Shown here one piece after another: positions 22,850 through 34,478 of a DNA stretch of 64,000 nt. Location of the stretch: contig CM077597.1 of assembly GCA_039654915.1 (NCBI GenBank), positions 25,208,001-25,272,000 of the forward strand, written 5' to 3'. Every line of letters begins with the position of its first letter. Position 1 is the first letter of the stretch. The translations under genes and the position numbers were made by a program. The notes under the pieces are model-generated. The model made no database searches, was not told the DNA's origin, and saw nothing but the letters and a program-made list of their open reading frames with translations. This DNA is from Aquilaria yunnanensis (Eukaryota > Streptophyta > Magnoliopsida > Malvales > Thymelaeaceae).

Positions 22850-23055
22850 TGTTAGAAAGAAATGTTGTAAGAGAGAAGAAGAGGAAAAGAGATTTTTTTG
22901 AGAGCATGCATTTGTCTGCAGCTCCCCAATCCTTTTATATTGAATGAAATAACTTATACAAGGTAAATATCAATTACAACTAATTGCCCCATAATCACTC
23001 CTAATCAATTATAATCCCTGAAAATCATCTAATCAATCAATTACAATCCCTAACA
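22850..23055 (-). repeat. 3' LTR of the copia element
   Basis: 206 bp and nearly identical to 27538-27743, with roughly eight visible differences. Minus-strand start TGTTAGGGATT, end CTTTCTAACA. Confidence 0.92.
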
Positions 23056-23066
23056 CTCCCCCTCAA
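23056..23066 (-). other. Polypurine tract of the copia element
   Basis: The minus strand reads TTGAGGGGGAG directly before the 3' LTR. Confidence 0.8.
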
Positions 23067-23107
23067 GCTGGAGCGTAGACATCATAAGCTCCAAGCTTGT
23101 TACAAAG

Positions 23108-23296
23108 CTATGCTACACGATTTCCAGCTAATGACTTGGTAAAGAGGTCAGCCAACTGATCTCTAGACTTAACATGAATTGTCTTTATTTCATTTTCCTG
23201 CAACTTTTCCCTGACAAAGTGACAAGCTACTTCAATATGCTTGGTTCTCATGAAAAATTGGATTAGAGGCAATGTAGATAGCTGTTTAATTATCAC
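23108..23296 (-). pseudogene. Copia RNase H C-terminal fragment
   Basis: This short frame continues the RNase H end in another reading frame than 23286-24710. It contains the conserved copia tail (KHIEVACHFVREKL ... DQLADLFTKSL). A one- or two-base frame change near 23290 separates it from the main frame. Confidence 0.8.
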
Positions 23297-24710
23297 ACAT
23301 TAATTCCATAGCATGGATTTGTTGAAAGCCAAGCTCTGGCAACATATGTTTCACCCAAAGAAGTTCACGGGTTGTGTGTGCCATTGCTCTATACTCTGAT
23401 TCGACACTTGAACAAGAAGCTACTGTCTGCTTTTTACTTTTCCAAGAAATCAAATTACCACCAACAAAAACACAATATCCAGTAGTGGATTGACGATTAG
23501 TCTTTGAACCAGCCCAATCGGCATCACTATAGGCTTGAATTGAATAGTTCCCATGATTCTGATATAAGAGCCCTTTACCAGGACTGCGCTTGAGGTATCT
23601 CAGAATCCGAATAGCTACATCCCAATGGCTAGTGTGAGGAGATTGCATAAATTGACTTACCACACTCATAGCAAATGAGATGTCAGGTCTTGTAACTGTG
23701 AAATAGTTCAGTTTCCCAATCAACCTCTTGTATCTCCTTGGATCTTTTAGAAGTTCTCCATGATTAGCTTCAAGTTTGGTGTTAGGATCCATTGGAGAAT
23801 CAATTGGTTTGCATCCTAGTAAACCAGTTTCTTCTAAGAGATTTAGAACATATTCGCATTGGGAAAGGCATATATCATTTCTAGATCTTGCAACTTCAAT
23901 TCCCAAAAAGTACTTCAATAAACCAAGATCTTTTGTTTGGAACTGCCTTTGTAGAAATTCCTTTAAACTCTGAATTCCACTCTGATCATCACCGGTAATG
24001 ACAATATCATCAACATAAACAATAAATAGAATTTTACTACATTTTGTGTGATGATAGAACACCGAATGATCAACTTCACATTGCTTGAGACCAAATTTTA
24101 TGACTGCTGAACTGAATCGTCCAAACCATGCTCTTGGGGATTGTTTCAGACCGTACAAAGATTTTTTTAATAGGCACACTTTCTCAGTCTCCCCTTGAGC
24201 AACAAACCTTGGAGGTTGCTCCATATTTATTGTTTCTTCAAGATCACCATGCAAGAATGCATTCTTGATATCAAGTTGATGGAGGGGCCACGAATAAGTT
24301 GCTGCCAAGAAAATTAAGATACAAACCGATGTCATCTTTGCAACGGGGGAGAAAGTTTTAGAGTAATCAACATCATAAACTTGTATATAGCCTTTCGCGA
24401 CAAGGCAAGCCTTGAGTTCAATCGACCCATTAGCACGAGTCTTAATGGTATGCACCCATTGGCATCCAACAATTGAAGCACCAGGAGGTGGTGCAACAAG
24501 TTCCCATTTCCCATTGGACCATAAAGCTTCTATTTCCTCTTGCGTAGCTTGCTTCCACCTAGGGTGCTGCATAGCCTTTGTTATACTCTTAGGAATAGAC
24601 AGAATCCAAGCTTGATAGGAAAGAGTGGTAAGAAGAGGATAAATGATTATAGGAAACAAAATTAGAAATAGGGTGTTGAGTGCAAGATCATTTACCTTTC
24701 CATAAGGCAA
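23286..24710 (-). pseudogene. Copia reverse transcriptase and RNase H
   Basis: 474 codons. RT motifs in order: FSPVAKMTSV, LDIKNAFLHGDLEE, LYGLKQSPRAWF and the catalytic YVDDIVITGDD (around 24010). RNase H follows with YSDADWAGSKTNRQSTTGYC and SSVESEYRAMAHTTRELLW. It lacks its last part, which is in another frame downstream. It lies in the same frame as the integrase fragment 24924-25556 but is separated from it by stops. Confidence 0.9.
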
Positions 24711-24923
24711 TAGGTAAGTCTAGGTTACTGTCATTTGGATTTGGAGACAATTCCAGCGTTGGTGGAGAGGGATCATCCATAGAACCATTTACTGCTTGAC
24801 CAGGTCGTCGAGAATAAACCTGCAAATCTGGTTGAGATAAGAAGGTGACAGCCGATTAAGATAAGAAGGTTTGACAGTTTCAAGTGGTTGGGTAGAAGTA
24901 CGATCGAATAAGGACGGTAAACA

Positions 24924-25556
24924 CTAATGGAAAGTTATGGCATCTTGATGGTTGGAAAAGTATGTAGTGTTTTCGAAGAAGGTAATATCTGCACGGACAA
25001 AGAACCTTTTCAATGAGGAACTATAACAATGATAGCGTTTTTGAGACCTTGAATAACTAAGAAAAACACATTTGATAGCTCGTGGAGCTAGTTTGTCAGC
25101 TCTAGGTTGGAGCTGGTGAATAAAATAAACACAACCAAAAATATGAGGTGGAAGAGGAAACAACTGCGTATTAGGAAACAGAAGGGTGTAAGCAATCTGA
25201 CCCTTTATGGTTTTAGAAGGCATTATATTCATAAGATGGCAAGCAGTGAAGACTGCATCACTCCAAAATTCTTTCGGTACTTTCATGCTAATTAGTAAGG
25301 TTTGAGCAACCTCTATGATATGCCTAATTTTCCTTTCAGCAATGCCATTTTGTTGTGGTGTGTGAGAACAAGAGGATTGGTGAATCATTCCACAATGTTT
25401 CATGTAAGTCTCGAAAGATTCAGAAAAATATTCTTTGGCATTGTCACTTCTGAGAATGCGGACAGGACGATCAAATTGAGTTTTAATTTCAGAACAAAAG
25501 GATTGAAAAATAGAAAACAACGTAGAACATTCTTTCATTAGGAAAACCCAAGTCAT
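24924..25556 (-). pseudogene. Copia integrase core fragment
   Basis: It holds the second Asp (ILRSDNAKEYFS) and the Glu (QQNGIAERKIRHI) of the integrase catalytic core, followed by the copia connector region up to the stop at 24924. The first Asp region is in the preceding 25560-25720, readable as HSDVWGPS but interrupted by a stop. Confidence 0.85.
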
Positions 25557-25719
25557 CCTTGACCATTCACCAACAAAAATAACAAGGTATTGGAAACCAA
25601 GTTTTGAGGAAACTCGAGATGGACCCCAGACATCAGAGTGGACTAACGAGAAATAGCCTTATGCTCTATTATTGACTCTAGATGGAAAAACAGTACGCTG
25701 TTTCCCAAGTTGACAAGAC

Positions 25720-27240
25720 TTAGTCTAGACGAAGAATTTGGCTCAAATTAGGAATCATTTTCTTCAGTTTTTGGATAGACGGATGCCCAAGGCGACTATG
25801 GATTTGAAGGGGTGAAGCAATAGTTGAGCAGGCATTTGAACTCCTGTCAAGATAGTATAGGCCCCTAGATTCATGTCCTCCACCAATCGTTTTCTTTGCC
25901 TTCAAATCCTGAATAACAACCGAATCAGGGAAAAAGGAGACAGAACAATTTAAAGATTTGGTTAGTTTACTGATAGACATTAAATTAAAAGGAAAATTTG
26001 GAATATACAATGTAGATGGTAAGGTCAACAAAGGAGAGGGGAATGACGTTCCAACACCATTTATAGGAGTGGTGGAACCATTAGCAACAGTGAGTTGGTG
26101 TGAGGCTAGTACAAGGTGAATTTGCTCAAAGAGTTTAGGGTTACCTGCAATGTGGTCAGTGGCTCCTGAATCTATAACCCAAGGTTTAACAGAGGACGAT
26201 ACACAAGCAATATGATTACCTAGATGAGCAAGCGATGCAACAGGTGTAGTTGCTTGTTTGGCTGCTTGATATTGAAGGAAAACTGTATACTCTTCATCAG
26301 AGATTACCTTGCTTCCACTTGTTGAAGCAGAGTTACCTGTGCCCTCCGCAACATTAGCAACTTGAGAGGATTTCGGGTGCTGTTCAGGGTGTAAATCCCA
26401 ACAATAGTCATGACTATGCCCATCTTTGCCACAATAATTGCATCTCCTTTGGCCTCCTCTACCATGTCCTCCACGACCACTATGTCCACCATGGTTACTA
26501 CGGCCTCCTCTCCCACTTTGAACAGCCAGAGTAGATTTATCTCTAGCCTCTTGCACTGGTCCTTTCAAGGATCGAGAAACACAGGAGTATACTTCAACCA
26601 GTGTTAGGAGTCTAGTGCCACCCAAGATTTGAGCCCGAATCGGTTCATTCTCTGATCTTAGGCCAGCCAAGTATCTCATGATGAATAATTCTTCCCTTTC
26701 CTTCAAGAGTTGGTTCTTGTCTGTGGTTATCAGCTGGGCTGCTAGATGTTCCACGAATAAATTCTTGATTTCTGAAAAGTACTCAGTGTAGTTCCTCTCC
26801 CCCTGCTCACACTTAAACAATTCCACTGACAAATCATAAATATGAGTGATATTACTAGAAAATAGAAGCCTTACATACTCCCATAGCTCTTTTGCGGAAT
26901 TCATATGTTGACACATGTTTGCAATTGTAGGCTCCATGGCATTCCAAAGATTTGTAATAATCTGGTTTTCATGTTGCTCCCACTTTGTGTAGTCAGACAA
27001 TTTGCTATCAGGAGCTGGTTCCGTAAGATGCTCGTATCTCCCAAGCCCCTTGAGATATACAGTGACCGCCTTTGCCCAAGCAACATAATTAGAGCCATTC
27101 AACTTCCGATTTGTAACTTGTTGAATGGTGATGGCTGGCTGTCCTTTAACTTTCTCACTCATTGTGCTCCAACTAATAGACGAGGGAGAGGTGACAACAC
27201 CAAGTTGCTGAACACAGGGTGGACAATTAAGCACCAACAA
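25720..27240 (-). CDS. Copia gag-protease polyprotein, N-terminal part
   Basis: 506 codons. The likelier start is the internal Met at about 27162 (MSEKVKGQ). The gag domain of the UBN2 type is followed by Gly/His/Arg-rich sequence, a CCHC zinc knuckle (CNYCGKDGHSHDYC, near 26400), the aspartic protease motif WVIDSGATDH (near 26170), and the pre-integrase region (LYYLDRSS ... HSRLGHPS). A frame change after about 25720 breaks it from integrase. Confidence 0.88.
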   Translation of the reverse strand: MLVLNCPPCVQQLGVVTSPSSISWSTMSEKVKGQPAITIQQVTNRKLNGSNYVAWAKAVTVYLKGLGRYEHLTEPAPDSKLSDYTKWEQHENQIITNLWNAMEPTIANMCQHMNSAKELWEYVRLLFSSNITHIYDLSVELFKCEQGERNYTEYFSEIKNLFVEHLAAQLITTDKNQLLKEREELFIMRYLAGLRSENEPIRAQILGGTRLLTLVEVYSCVSRSLKGPVQEARDKSTLAVQSGRGGRSNHGGHSGRGGHGRGGQRRCNYCGKDGHSHDYCWDLHPEQHPKSSQVANVAEGTGNSASTSGSKVISDEEYTVFLQYQAAKQATTPVASLAHLGNHIACVSSSVKPWVIDSGATDHIAGNPKLFEQIHLVLASHQLTVANGSTTPINGVGTSFPSPLLTLPSTLYIPNFPFNLMSISKLTKSLNCSVSFFPDSVVIQDLKAKKTIGGGHESRGLYYLDRSSNACSTIASPLQIHSRLGHPSIQKLKKMIPNLSQILRLD

Positions 27241-27525
27241 AATGATCGAGATAACGAGACATTAACATGTCAACAGTATCCTTAGAGGATTGTGCCCAGC
27301 CATGGCAGGGAAGAGGGCTGGGCGTTGCCGGAAGGTGGCACATGCACAACACGCGCCAGCAAGGTTATGGCTGGTGGTGGTGCGTGATGCTTCGCCGGTG
27401 CTTCTTCTCCTGCGATCTTGGTCGCTGGCTACTATTGGAGGTTTTTCTGGGTCTGATTCTTCAGGAACAGGTTTGGTTTTTTTTCCTCTCGATTACAGCG
27501 ATGAGAAAATGGTATTAGAAACCTG

Positions 27526-27537
27526 GCTCTGATACCA
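27526..27537 (-). other. Primer-binding site of the copia element
   Basis: The minus strand reads TGGTATCAGAGC directly after the 5' LTR, the standard site complementary to plant initiator tRNA-Met. Confidence 0.92.
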
Positions 27538-27743
27538 TGTTAGAAAGAAATGTTGTAAGAGAGAAGAAGAGGAGAAGAGATTTTTTTGAGAGCATGCATT
27601 TGTCCACAGCTCCCCAATCCTTTTATATTGAATGAAATAACTTATATAAGGTAAATATCAATTACAACTAATTGCCCCATAATCACTCCTAATCCATTAT
27701 AATCCTTGAAAATCATCTAATCAATCAATTATAATCTCTAACA
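27538..27743 (-). repeat. 5' LTR of the copia element
   Basis: 206 bp, the partner of 22850-23055, followed by the target duplication ACTAG. It contains a minus-strand TATA-like ATATAAAAGG near 27620. Confidence 0.92.
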
Positions 27744-28545
27744 ACTAGCTCATGTAAATCTGGAGGCTTAGCAGAAATTTTCAGCCTACCTGTGGCTGAA
27801 TTCTCAGTATGTATGTACCCATGCTAGCCTACTGATCCGCAAAGTAATCATCATTCTACCCCTTAATCACTTGAACAAATTATTTTATGAGCTCAGATTC
27901 AGCAAGAACTCTCAAACCAACAAATTTATGAGCGTTCTAGCAGATAAAGCATGTGTGAGAAGACATTATAAGGGCACATTTGAAGTTTTGGAAGAATAGA
28001 AAAACAAAAACTAGCAGTAACCATAGTTTGAGCTGAGATCACTTGAATTCAATCTTCAGGAAGCAGTTTCTTACTCAAGAAGATGTTACTACTTTTATCT
28101 AAATGAAACTTCATTAACCTAACCTAATTAGCTCAGGCAACTTTTAATTCCATTTCTTTGGTCAGCCAAAAGGACTAACACAAAACTACTATAACTGGCA
28201 GAGTCTACATTAAGCACCTAGTCTTCCCAACATTAACTTTGTAATTATGCAACTCTTGGCTCATCTTAAATTGAGGAACAGTTGCTTAATGATGTTGCAT
28301 GATGTGAAGTCTAATCAATGTTGATCCTGTCTACTTGCACACTAAGACAATGAGTTTTTTCTAACGTCAATACTGAATCACATTTTAGTTATGGGTTTAG
28401 GTACTTAGTGTGGCATTTCTTGGTTTCATTACAGTAGCCTCCTGTTTTCTTTTTTCTTTCTTTGTTTTTGTTGGCTCTTCTGGTAGAAATGACTTGCTGG
28501 GGTGATGGTTCTCACAGGATGTAATTTGTCATGTGCTGCCTACAG

Positions 28546-30442
28546 GGTTGATGACTTTTCTCATAATATACCACTGCCCAACCAACTGGTCTCCAAATAT
28601 GGTGAACATAGAAAGAGGAAGAGGAACCAAAAAACTAAAATAGTTTGTTCAGAAGATATCAGCAGTAAAGAGGATAATGGTCAGACAAATGGTCCAGAAC
28701 CTAATACCAGAACTGTTGATTTGCCTGGACACACTGAAGTCCAGGAAATTGAAGTGTGAGTGTTGACATGGCATTTGTGCTTGTGATTGCATGTATACAG
28801 AAGTCATAAATAGTTTACAGCTTATGTATTCACCTTGTAATTCAATTTTTTCTGTTAGCCAGAAGTACTATGAAAAGTCTATTTTTACTGGTGGAGTCTA
28901 AATTGGAAGGTGGATAGGGTTTATTGTTGAACAATTAAAAAGTTATGGGTTTAAGGTTTAAACTGAATCACAGTTATGAGTTTACATACTTAGGCCTGTA
29001 GTTTTTTAAGTTTAATTACAGAAACACTTCTGGTCTATTTTTTGTTTTTCCTGGGAGAAAAGTACTTGCTGCATTGATGGTTCTCATTGAGTATTTTTTG
29101 TTATCCGGTGCTTACAGCGTGCATGACTTGGCACATACTACACAGTCTACTCAGTTCGTCTCTGAAGATGAACAGAAAAAGCAGAAAAAGAAATAAAGAA
29201 CTAAAAAAGTTTATTCAGAAGATATTGGCAGGAAAGAGGATAAAGGTCAGACAGATGGTCTAAAACCTAATATCACAGCTGTTGATTTGCCTGGGCACAA
29301 TGAAAACCTGGAAAATGAAAGGTGAGTGTTAATATGGCATTTGTGCTTTTGATTGCTTGCGTACAGAAGTCAAAAATAGTTTACAGCTTATGTATTCACC
29401 TTCTAATTCAATTTTTTCAGTAGCCAGAAGTCTTAGGAAAAGCCTATTATAACTGGACGAGTCTAAATTATAAGGTTTATAGGGTTTAGGGTTGAACAAT
29501 TAGAAAGTTATGGTTTCAAGGTTTAAACTGAATCACAGTTATGGGTTTTGCATACTTAGGCCTGTAGTTTTAACTTTAATTACAACAAAACTCTGGTCTA
29601 TGTTTTATTTTTCCTGGGATAAAAGTACTTGATGCATTGATGCATTGATGGTTCTCATCGAGTATTTTTTTGCCATTCGGTGGTTACAGGGTGCATGACT
29701 TTGCACATACTACACAGTCCACTCCGTTTGTCTCTGAAGATGAACAGGAAAAGCAGAAAAAGAAGCAAAGAACTAAAAAAGTTTATTCGGAAGATGTTAG
29801 CGGGAAAGAGGATAAAGGCCAGAGAAATGGTCTAGAACCTAATATCACAGCTGTTGATTTGCCTGGGCACAAGGAAAACCTGGGAAATGAAGGGTGAGTG
29901 TTAATATGGCATTTGTGCTTTTGATAGCATGTCTACAGAAGTAAAAAATAGTTTACAGCTTATGTAATCACCTTCTAATTCAATTCTTGCTGTTAGCCAG
30001 AAGTACTAGGAAATGCCTATTATAACTGGCCAAGTCTAAATTAGAATGTGAATAGGGTTTAGGGTTGAACAATTCAAAAATATGGGTTTAGGGTTTTAAC
30101 TGAATCACAGTTTAGTTATGGTTTTACATACATAGGGCTGTAATTATTTGGCTTTAACTAAAACAATACTTCTGGTTTGTTTTTTATTTATCCTGGAAGA
30201 AAAGTACTTGTTGCGTTGATGCATTGATGGGTTTCATCGAGTATTGTTTGTCATGCTGTGCCTGCAGGGTGCATGACTTGGCATATAGTACACAGTCCAC
30301 TCAGTTCTTCTGTGAAGATGAACAGAGAAAGCAGTTCAGGAGATATTGGCAGCAAAGAGCGTAGAGTCCAGACAAATGGTCCAGAATCTAATACCACTGC
30401 TGTTGGTTTGCCTGGGAACATTGAAAACGTTGACAAGAATGG
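28546..30442 (+). repeat. Fourfold tandem duplication of one exon with its intron (~575-bp unit)
   Basis: Exon copies at 28546-28755, 29118-29321, 29690-29893 and 30268-30442 start 572, 572 and 578 bp apart. Introns share long similar stretches (ACTGAATCACAG, GGTTCTCATCGAG). All keep an acceptor AG and a GTGAG donor. The exon encodes a charged linker (around VHDFAHTTQSTPFVSEDEQE and VDLPGH). Copy 2 has a TAA, copy 4 a deletion and frame loss, copies 1 and 3 are open. It lies in the linker between the nucleoplasmin-like and FKBP domains. Confidence 0.85.
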
Positions 30443-31623
30443 GTGAGTGTTAATATGGCATTTGTGCTTTTGGTTCCATGTATAACAGGATGTAGGATTA
30501 GTTTATGGCTACTTATCCACCTTGAAATAATAATCTGATGAAGCGAATGAAACAAGAGGTAGCAAAAAACATGCATGGAACCTTGTCTTTTACATTACTA
30601 TGTGCACTGAAGTGTTTTACTATGTGTGTCCAGGATGTTTGTGATTGATGCAGATAAATCTCCACTGGGAAGCTAACATAAAGAGAGGAAGAAAATGATC
30701 AAAAGGATGAATCCAGATACGAACACTGTGGAGATAGTTCAAGCTCTTCGATGCAGTCACAAAAAAGAAACATCTGTTTTTGCCATAGAGAGCAATGGAG
30801 CTAATGACCAAGTTATGCACCGCAGGACATTGTCAAATGGAATAGTCATTCAGGTGCTAGAAGTTGGTGATCATGATGGCAAGATAGCTGCATTAGGGAG
30901 AACGGTAAGTGATTTTTATTTTAATTGATCTTATTTTTAGGTGTCTTGCATTTCATCTTATGGTTCAGAAGGTGCCTACTGTAATAAAAGTGATGTTGCA
31001 GCTTTGATGAAAATTGCAAATAATTTCACTGTCTTACAGGTCAGCGTTCATTATGTTGGCAAGTCATCTGAGAGTGGACAAGAATTTTATTCAAATCTTG
31101 AAAAAGCCCCACTGAGGTTTAAGCATGGTCTTTTATTTATTTATTAGATTTTAGATAGGAAGAGAGAGAAGGGTTCAAAATTCTTAGTCTTTTGCCATAC
31201 AGGATCAGAAGTGCAGGAGAGTTCGAAACTTGCCATTGATGGTATCAGCTTTATTTCATTCAAGTTTGATCATGTGTTTTGCTAAACACAGGACATGAAA
31301 AGCTAAGGGAATAGAAAGTCTGATGTCTGTTGATGTGAATTGTTATGTTATATTGTACCCACTTTGCAGGTATGCGAGTTGGTGGGAGAAGAAGAATCAT
31401 GGTTCCTCCATCAATGGGGTAGGTGATCCAAAAGTCTAAATCTAGACAATCTTGTCTTCACATTTCCTTATTACTCTTAGTCTGTGGCATGTCTTGCATC
31501 AGGTGATTTTTTTTATTTTTTTTCTTGTCATGCTCGTGCAGCTCATTGGGTGAAGGAGCTCCGGAAAATATCCCACCTGATTCATAGCTGGAATTTGATG
31601 TTGAATTATTTAAGGTGCAGTGA

Positions 31624-32230
31624 CCACGAAGGCAAGCTGGTTCTGAATGGTTAGTGGTCGTGGAGGGCTTTAAGCCACAATTAGCAGAGAGTGGGTCGTC
31701 TTTTTACTATCTAGTGATTGTGCTTTGTTATTATGCTTCCTGTCTTTGGCATGTTAGGTTTCCTTAATGGAAACTCTTAAGTTATTTTCCCGAGTTCTTT
31801 GCCATCTTAACTGAGGATTTACTTACCCTTGCACTCTAATTATGTAAGTTACATTTCAAAACTATTATACTAACTATTATACTAAGGTGAATTATTTGCC
31901 CTTATAAATCCTTACGGTCAAAAGAAATTTGAAGTGTGTATTAGAATTTTCATGAACAAAATTATTCTTTTGGTCAGGAAGAATAAAAGAAAGTGTACCT
32001 AGAAGTTATATTATTGCAAGTCTCAGTTAATCATAGGACACTGATGTTCTAACTCCAGATTCAACCTACAATTCAAGCTCTACGTGCCTAACTTTCTTCT
32101 CCTCCTCTTACAGACATTCAAACTAACAGGTGCTCCCACTGCGGCGATTGTTAAATATATTAGAATACGTTGCACGACATATGGGAAGCACTTTGAAAGC
32201 ATAATGGTGATTTAATGGCAAACATACATC
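31624..32230. other. No recognised feature beyond the pseudogene 3' end
   Basis: Presumed former 3' untranslated region of the FKBP-like gene followed by AT-rich intergenic DNA. No element end or RNA gene recognised. Confidence 0.4.
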
Positions 32231-32231
32231 G

Positions 32232-33480
32232 TTTTTTTTTTTTTTTAAATATATCCGTACAAAGCTTGCTTAGCCATCTCATGGGCTGACCGGATAGCTT
32301 CCCTAGAGACAACTATGCGCATACAAGAAACCACCTTTGAAATCAGCTTATTAATATCAGAAAAAAGAGGAGCTAAGGCGTGTTGGCATGGTCTATTTTC
32401 AATAATTTGCAGGAAAGCATTTGTGTAATCTGTGAGAATTGAGACATGGTTTGTGCCAAATTGGATAGCCCACCACAAAAGCCTGACTTATAGCATTAAG
32501 TTCGGCCATCAGAGCCGAAGAAACGCCCTTGGATTTGTCATTAAACACCATTTCGTGGAGGCTTACCCTTGTAAGAACAACAAATCTAAAGGGGTCCTTC
32601 CATGCCCCATCAACCATAATTACCATAGGGCACTAAGTGAGTGCTTTCTTTCCCCACATTTTGGCCAAAAGGTTAGGACAACTTCTCTCAACATTCTGGT
32701 GATTAATTTTCATGGCTTCGGCATGGTTGAAAACCTCCAATTCTTGGTCGTGCTTATACAAAAATATTGAAATGATCAAGTGAGAGATTGTTGAAAACAA
32801 TCTCATTTTGATGAAGCCATATATCCCAAGCAGTAATCTTGGTCATGTAAAAGATTTTTGATTTGTGGCGTAGAGGCATTTGGTTCTCCACCAAAGTAGA
32901 AAGCCATGCTTGAAGTGTGTTACCTAACCGAGGCTTTAGAACTGAATCCATGTTCTGCCAAATAAACTGTGAGGAAGGGTAGTGATGAATCAAATGGTCA
33001 CTAGTCTCCACGTCTTGTTGACATTGAGGGCAAATAGGGTCATCAAAACACGATCTCTTTAACAAATTTGATTTAGTGGGAAGGGCATCAACACAACCTT
33101 TCCAAATGAAAATCTTCAGTTTTTTCTAGTAGATGAAAAGCCCATACAAACTTCCATGATTTAGATGACCTCGGTGTCCATCTTGTTATTGATCGACTTG
33201 TGGATGACTGGTTATTCCTCGTAATAGCATAACCTTGTTTGTATTGGAAGCAACCATCTTAGAATTCCTTATAAATTAACTTACCAGACGGTGCTGCATG
33301 CAAGGGAAAGGGAATGGACATTATAGAGTTAGAAACTTCCTTTGGGAAAATGGATTGAATGAGAATTTAGTTCCATCCTCCTCTATTAGGGATAAGAAGA
33401 TCTCTGACTTTCTAAATTGATGGATTTAAACTGGGGTTCATGATTTGTTTTTAGCAATTTGGAGAAAAGATTGGGATCCA
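32232..33480 (-). pseudogene. 5'-truncated L1-type LINE tail (zf-RVT and RNase H)
   Basis: On the minus strand, near 33100-32754, a reverse-transcriptase zinc-binding domain is readable (KGCVDALPTKS, then CPQC ... HLIHH). A plant non-LTR RNase H-like domain follows (VDGAWK near 32615, LMAELNAISQAF, then a WAIQFGTNHVSILTDY stretch) in shifted frames. A 15-base T run at 32232-32246 is the poly(A) tail on the element strand and fixes the 3' end. The 5' limit is not sharp and the target duplication was not found. Confidence 0.75.
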
Positions 33481-34473
33481 ATAGTCCTTCTACAAATCAA
33501 TGAACTCCCCCATTCCTACTTGCCAACTAGTTTTTGAGTGTTCTGGCCCTTTAGGCAATGGACCTTCAATGATCAAGTAAGACTTATTTAATTAGTCAAA
33601 ATCCCTAGCTTAATGCCTCAATTAGTTTGAATTAGCAAGTCAAGTAAGTGTTTGAAAGGTATATGGTTACTAGGTCATTAGGTGCCATCGAGGGCAAATG
33701 GTCATTTTGCACCGCGAAGTTATAGGAATAGTTTTAAAGCTCAAAAGTTATTTTGGACCAAAGTGATAGGAAAACCAATATATGGGGCAAGGTTGCCCAA
33801 GTTAGTGGTACTATTCAAGCATGAGGTTCTTTTGCAAAAATAACAAAAGTTGGAGGAGGTTGGCTTTTAAACTATTTTGGAGGGTTTGCGAGGCCACTAT
33901 TCATTATCTCCTTTCCTCAAACCCGTAGATCTCCATATCCTTTCAAAATCCATGGCCAAATCTCACCCAAATCATCAATTTTTGGAGGAAATCAAAGCCC
34001 CATGCGCTCAGGTAAAGTTTTGCTTTCCTTGTTTTTGTGTTGTTCTTGGTTTCTTGAGGTTGCATGAGCTAGGGCCAATTTTGTGTGAGCTAGTTTTAGT
34101 GCCAATTGTGATAGGTTTTGCTTGGAACCATAAGAACACACTAGAGGAGCCCATTTTGTTTGGATTACTTGTATTTCAAAATTAAGGTAAAAGATTTATT
34201 TATTTTTGTGCTAAATTGATGTATATGGCTTGTATGTGCTCTATAGAGCTTTTTTCGGAAATTTAGTGCATGATTTAGCTCAAGGAAGGTACCATAGGCA
34301 TATATATCATGAGAAAGCATGCAAATTGGTTGCTAGAGGTGATGCGATCGCATCCTATTGCATGTTTTAGTGGGAAAATTGGCCTGAAATGTTTGATGTG
34401 ATCATATTTGGTAGACAATGTGATAGCATCACATGAAGAAATGAGCCTAAGATGCTATAAGCTCCACAGAACA
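33481..34473. other. No recognised feature; insertion site of the 26-kb element
   Basis: AT-rich DNA with a 102-codon plus-strand frame (33877-34185) of no recognisable family. Its right end (CACTC at 34474-34478) continues at 60479 on the other side of the Ogre-type element. Confidence 0.35.
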
Positions 34474-34478
34474 CACTC

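Larger units (their letters stand above)
22850..27743 (-). mobile_element. Ty1/copia retrotransposon (4.9 kb) in an intron of the FKBP-like gene
   Basis: 206-bp LTRs (22850-23055 and 27538-27743), both TGTTAGAAAG...CTAACA, with a perfect target duplication ACTAG at 22845-22849 and 27744-27748. On the minus strand a primer site TGGTATCAGAGC (initiator tRNA-Met type) follows the 5' LTR at 27537, and GAGGGGGAG precedes the 3' LTR near 23056. Order: gag, protease, integrase, RT, RNase H, which is copia order. Small size and short LTRs suggest the Ale/Retrofit group (tentative). The polyprotein is broken by two frameshifts and stops. Confidence 0.93.
19954..31623 (+). pseudogene. FKBP43: FKBP43/53-like nuclear peptidyl-prolyl isomerase gene, decayed
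   Basis: Exons read: 19954-19966 and 20060-20124 (joined start MTFCGVEVKPGAP), 20266-~20502 (nucleoplasmin-like domain, ATLGRGNG ... GPHSVHLTGYY), 20743-20864 (acidic), ~21078-21459 (Lys/acidic, IEEVDKM), 21984-22310, four copies of one Lys-rich exon (28546-30442), 30634-30904 (RTLSNGIVIQVLEVG), 31040-31127 (FKBP core VSVHYVGKSSESGQEF), 31203-31241, 31370-31418 (MRVGGRRRIMVPPSMG) and 31542-31623. Known FKBP43/53 proteins are nuclear, with a histone-chaperone-like N-terminus and a C-terminal isomerase domain. Breaks: TAG 22246, TAA 29194, a deletion with frame loss in the fourth exon copy, TAA 30674, and TAG 31585 where the family has tryptophan before LxFDVEL. The active-site tryptophan region also reads VQESSK. 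The 20502/20743 exon join does not keep frame as I read it. A copia element splits the gene. Confidence 0.8.

Noticed and set aside
27267..27532. Two overlapping plus-strand frames at the copia 5' leader
   Set aside because: They are antisense to the copia leader and primer site and have no family features.
33877..34185. 102-codon plus-strand frame left of the Ogre-type element
   Set aside because: No recognisable family, no clear promoter, and an AT-rich repeat-like setting.
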